This document shows, in pieces, positions 5,265 through 7,404 of a stretch of DNA of 7,404 nt. The DNA lies in contig JAJZWN010000062.1 in assembly GCA_021846695.1 (NCBI GenBank), positions 1 through 7,404 of the forward strand, read 5' to 3'. The position numbers were made by a program, and so were the translations under genes. Source of the DNA: Thermoplasmata archaeon. GTDB lineage: Archaea; Thermoplasmatota; Thermoplasmata; Thermoplasmatales; Thermoplasmataceae. The notes below the pieces were generated by a model. It saw only the letters and a program-made list of their open reading frames with translations. It ran no database searches and was not told the origin of the DNA. The number at the start of each line of letters is the position of its first letter. Position 1 is the first letter of the stretch.

Positions 5265-6297
5265 GATCGGTGGATCAATATTGAAAAATAAGGAGGATTT
5301 AAACCTTATAAAACAAAAATTGATAGACTGCCATAATTGCATTATTGTTACATCCGCCCTGAAGAATGTAACGAATATGTTGATAGAAGCCTACGAAACA
5401 AAAAATACAGGTATTATTGACAGTATTTACCACATGCATACAGATATGATACAACTTGACAGCAATATAATATCAACCCTTGCAGGGATAAGGGAAGAAT
5501 TGAAAAAATTAGTTGTTCAGGAAAATTCTCCTTCTTTGCGTGACCATATAATATCATACGGAGAGCGTATGTCAACCTTGCTTCTTTATAATTTCTTCAA
5601 GGACAACGGGGTTAATGCTTCGTATATAATAGAACCTTTGCTGGTAACTGATAACAATTATGGAGATTCAAGTTGCCTTATGGATGAAACGGCCAGAAAA
5701 ATAGAGAATTGCGTTTTCGGAGATTTCACCATAGTGCCTGGATTTTATGGTACTACCATTGAAGGAAATATAACAACAGTCGGGCGCGGGGGCAGCGATT
5801 ATACAGCTATGGTATTAGCTTCCATACTTAATTGCGATGTTAGAATAATTACAGACGTGCCCGGAATAATGACATCAGACCCGAAATTATTCAAAAATTC
5901 CAGGACGCTTGCGGAAGTTTCACTTAGTGAAGTCCTTAAAATGTCATATTTTGGAGTTAAGAACTTTAATTACAAAACCTTTATGCCAGTTCTTGGAACA
6001 GATATAAACATTACTGTGGAATCACTTTATGTAGATAGTGTAACCCGCATAACAAAAAAACCTGTGAATAGCATTAAATGCGTTGCTATGACAAATTATG
6101 GAAGGAAAGATAGAAAGAATATGCTTGTGTTTATAGGGCACGGACTTTCTGACCCGTCTATAAGCAGGGATATAATTTCTAAAATTGGAAAAGACCACCT
6201 GTATCATATGGATTCTCTTTCACTCTCCATTCTTGTAGATGAAGATCTGATAAAGCACAGCAACTATTTCGAAGAGGCGCCATTATGGATAAAATAA
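5251..6297 (+). CDS. lysC: Aspartate kinase with a shortened ACT region
   Basis: Phosphorylates aspartate to 4-phosphoaspartate, the first step towards homoserine (threonine, methionine) and diaminopimelate. The amino-acid-kinase domain (1 to about 268) is complete: KIGGS (5-9) with K5, TSALKNVTNMLIEA (34-47), SYGERMSTLLLY (102-113) with E105, VPGFYG (162-167), GRGGSDYTA (178-186) with R179 and D183, and TDVPGIMTSDP (201-211). MSYFGVKNFNYKT (231-243) has V236 where most members have FGAK. After residue 268 only about 80 residues remain, enough for one ACT-like unit (NMLVFIGHGL, 290-299, then about 40 residues), whereas the family usually has two ACT domains and 400 or more residues. Feedback control is therefore probably altered or lost (inference). 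The start at 5251 is fixed by KIGGS. It overlaps asd by 13 bp. Confidence 0.9.
   Translation: MQVVKIGGSILKNKEDLNLIKQKLIDCHNCIIVTSALKNVTNMLIEAYETKNTGIIDSIYHMHTDMIQLDSNIISTLAGIREELKKLVVQENSPSLRDHIISYGERMSTLLLYNFFKDNGVNASYIIEPLLVTDNNYGDSSCLMDETARKIENCVFGDFTIVPGFYGTTIEGNITTVGRGGSDYTAMVLASILNCDVRIITDVPGIMTSDPKLFKNSRTLAEVSLSEVLKMSYFGVKNFNYKTFMPVLGTDINITVESLYVDSVTRITKKPVNSIKCVAMTNYGRKDRKNMLVFIGHGLSDPSISRDIISKIGKDHLYHMDSLSLSILVDEDLIKHSNYFEEAPLWIK
6274..6277 (+). promoter_or_regulatory. Shine-Dalgarno for asd
   Basis: GAGG lies 7 nt before ATG 6285, within the last codons of the kinase gene. It supports the overlapping start and translational coupling. Confidence 0.4.
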
Positions 6298-7304
6298 AAG
6301 TCTCACTTCTCGGGGCAACTGGCATGGTTGGCCAAAAAATGATTAAACTTCTGGCAGATCATCCATATATAGAACTGGTAAAGCTAAGCGCTTCTGATTC
6401 CCGTATTGGAAAAAAATATTCAGAAACTGTAAAATGGATAGAGAACGGAAGCATACCCGAAAAATTTCGCGACATGAAGCTTGTATCCACATCACCGGAG
6501 GACAATAAGGATGTTGATTATGTACTTTCAGCGCTTCCTCCAGAGGCTGCTGAACCTGTAGAATTAAAACTTGTTAAAAACGAGATAAATGTCATTTCAA
6601 ATGCATCTCCATACAGGCTTTCTAAGGATATACCACTCATAAATCCTGAAATAAATTTTGAACATTTGAGGATACTGGAGGGAAAAGATACAAAATTCGT
6701 AAAAAATCCAAACTGCACATCTGCAATAATGGCAATGCCACTGGTCAAACTTTTAGGATTTGATTACGATAGAATTTCACTTGTTTCAATGCAGGCCATA
6801 AGTGGTGCGGGATTTTCCGGATTGCCATATATGTCCATAGATGACAATATAATACCTTATATCCATGGAGAAGAAGAGAAGATACCAGCAGAAATTTCAA
6901 AAATGTATGGAACAGTGCAGGATGGAAAAATCAACGGAAAGAATATCAGAATGTCTGTAACCTCTGTGAGGGTTCCGGTAAAGGTAGGACATATGGGTGT
7001 CCTTAACATGGAAATAAAAAAGGGTGTTGATGTAGAAGAACTTATTAAAAACCTGAATAATTTTTCACCCCTGAAAGGTTTCAACGGGCTTTACAATGCA
7101 CCTGCACACCCCATAGTTGTACATAATGAGGCAGATAGGCCACAGAACGCAATAGATACATATAATGGCATGGAAGTCCATGTTGGCAGAATTTCATACA
7201 CTGATAGGAATCTGAGAATGGTAATACTTGGCAATAACCTTGTAAGGGGCGCGGCTGGAATTACAATACTCACACTTGAACTCATGGAACAGATGAAATT
7301 ATAA
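6285..7304 (+). CDS. asd: Aspartate-semialdehyde dehydrogenase, archaeal type
   Basis: Reduces 4-phosphoaspartate to aspartate semialdehyde with NADPH, using the product of the preceding kinase. The 339 residues match the usual length. A Rossmann start carries GATGMVGQ (10-17), and SALPPEAAEPVE (82-93) and NVISNASPYR (102-111) complete the cofactor side. The catalytic cysteine is C144 in KNPNCTSAIM (140-149). SGAGFSG (173-179), HGEEEKIPAEI (194-204) and SVRVPVKVGHMG (227-238) follow, with substrate-binding R229 and general-base H236. LGNNLVRGAAG (315-325) closes the domain. The NPNCTS and GHMG forms are those of the archaeal/fungal branch rather than the E. coli branch. The start overlaps the kinase stop region by 13 bp with a GAGG ahead of it, so the two are one operon. 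Downstream pathway genes (hom, dapA) are not in the window. Confidence 0.95.
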   Translation: MDKIKVSLLGATGMVGQKMIKLLADHPYIELVKLSASDSRIGKKYSETVKWIENGSIPEKFRDMKLVSTSPEDNKDVDYVLSALPPEAAEPVELKLVKNEINVISNASPYRLSKDIPLINPEINFEHLRILEGKDTKFVKNPNCTSAIMAMPLVKLLGFDYDRISLVSMQAISGAGFSGLPYMSIDDNIIPYIHGEEEKIPAEISKMYGTVQDGKINGKNIRMSVTSVRVPVKVGHMGVLNMEIKKGVDVEELIKNLNNFSPLKGFNGLYNAPAHPIVVHNEADRPQNAIDTYNGMEVHVGRISYTDRNLRMVILGNNLVRGAAGITILTLELMEQMKL

Positions 7305-7404
7305 TTATTTTCCGTGCTTGCTAAAATATATATTCCATCTAGATTTTGAATTTACTGTTAGTCGAGTGAAATATGTTTTCTATTATATCAATATCTGGTT
7401 TTTT
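7305..7404. other. Right-edge intergenic stretch with ambiguous partial frames
   Basis: There is no strong terminator after asd, only a T4 at 7308-7311. Two partial frames compete at the edge. On the plus strand ATG 7373 opens MFSIISISGF and runs out of the window, with a TATA-like AATATATATT about 45 nt upstream. On the minus strand a frame comes in from the right edge and ends at 7339 as a hydrophilic 21-residue tail (ends NSKFKI), which could be the C-terminus of a convergent gene. Neither is long enough to trust. Confidence 0.3.

Noticed and set aside
1..7404. CRISPR array, insertion sequence, toxin-antitoxin or defence system
   Set aside because: No spaced direct repeats, transposase motifs, terminal repeats or small toxin/antitoxin gene pair were seen. 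Every long gene has a recognisable metabolic or transport family.

Overview
The window looks like ordinary metabolic chromosome from an AT-rich archaeon, most likely of the Thermoplasmatales (Ferroplasma/Picrophilus/Cuniculiplasma type). Three things suggest this. TATA boxes begin about 30 nt before the start codons of first-in-operon genes, as in leaderless archaeal transcripts. Genes inside operons instead overlap the gene before them and carry a short GAGG-type Shine-Dalgarno. Codons are rich in ATA, AGG and AGA, and the enzyme variants (archaeal-type Asd, GlcF-like protein with a DPHT motif) fit. The genus is a guess from memory of these families, not a database result.

Left part (1-1119, + strand). 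Positions 1-189 hold the end of a reading frame that enters the window already open. It resembles the region around the second membrane segment of a DppB/OppB-type peptide ABC permease, but stops there. Next comes a small winged-helix TrmB/MarR-like regulator (295-663) whose promoter overlaps a TATTGTA inverted-repeat operator. It is followed by moaE (709-1119), the catalytic subunit of molybdopterin synthase, with its own TATA box.

Middle part (1083-5134). An MFS transporter (1083-2438, minus) converges on moaE with a 37-bp overlap of coding sequence. Through a 91-bp promoter region it diverges from a two-gene operon, a GlcD/D-lactate-dehydrogenase-type FAD oxidase (2530-3942) and a GlcF-type iron-sulfur protein (3929-5134), which overlap by 14 bp. 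The three may form a unit that takes up a 2-hydroxy acid (lactate or glycolate) and oxidises it; the substrate is inference.

Right part (5251-7304, + strand). An aspartate kinase with a shortened regulatory tail and an archaeal-type aspartate-semialdehyde dehydrogenase overlap by 13 bp. They catalyse the first two steps from aspartate to homoserine or diaminopimelate. The kinase start region carries a tandem 14-bp duplication that places two competing ATGs out of frame with each other. The last 100 bases hold only ambiguous edges of a possible next gene.

I saw no mobile element, CRISPR array, tRNA or rRNA, and nothing that amounts to a new defence or mobile system. The most interesting points are the kinase start duplication and shortened ACT region, the GlcF protein with its first CCG motif replaced, the regulator operator, and the transporter/dehydrogenase module.
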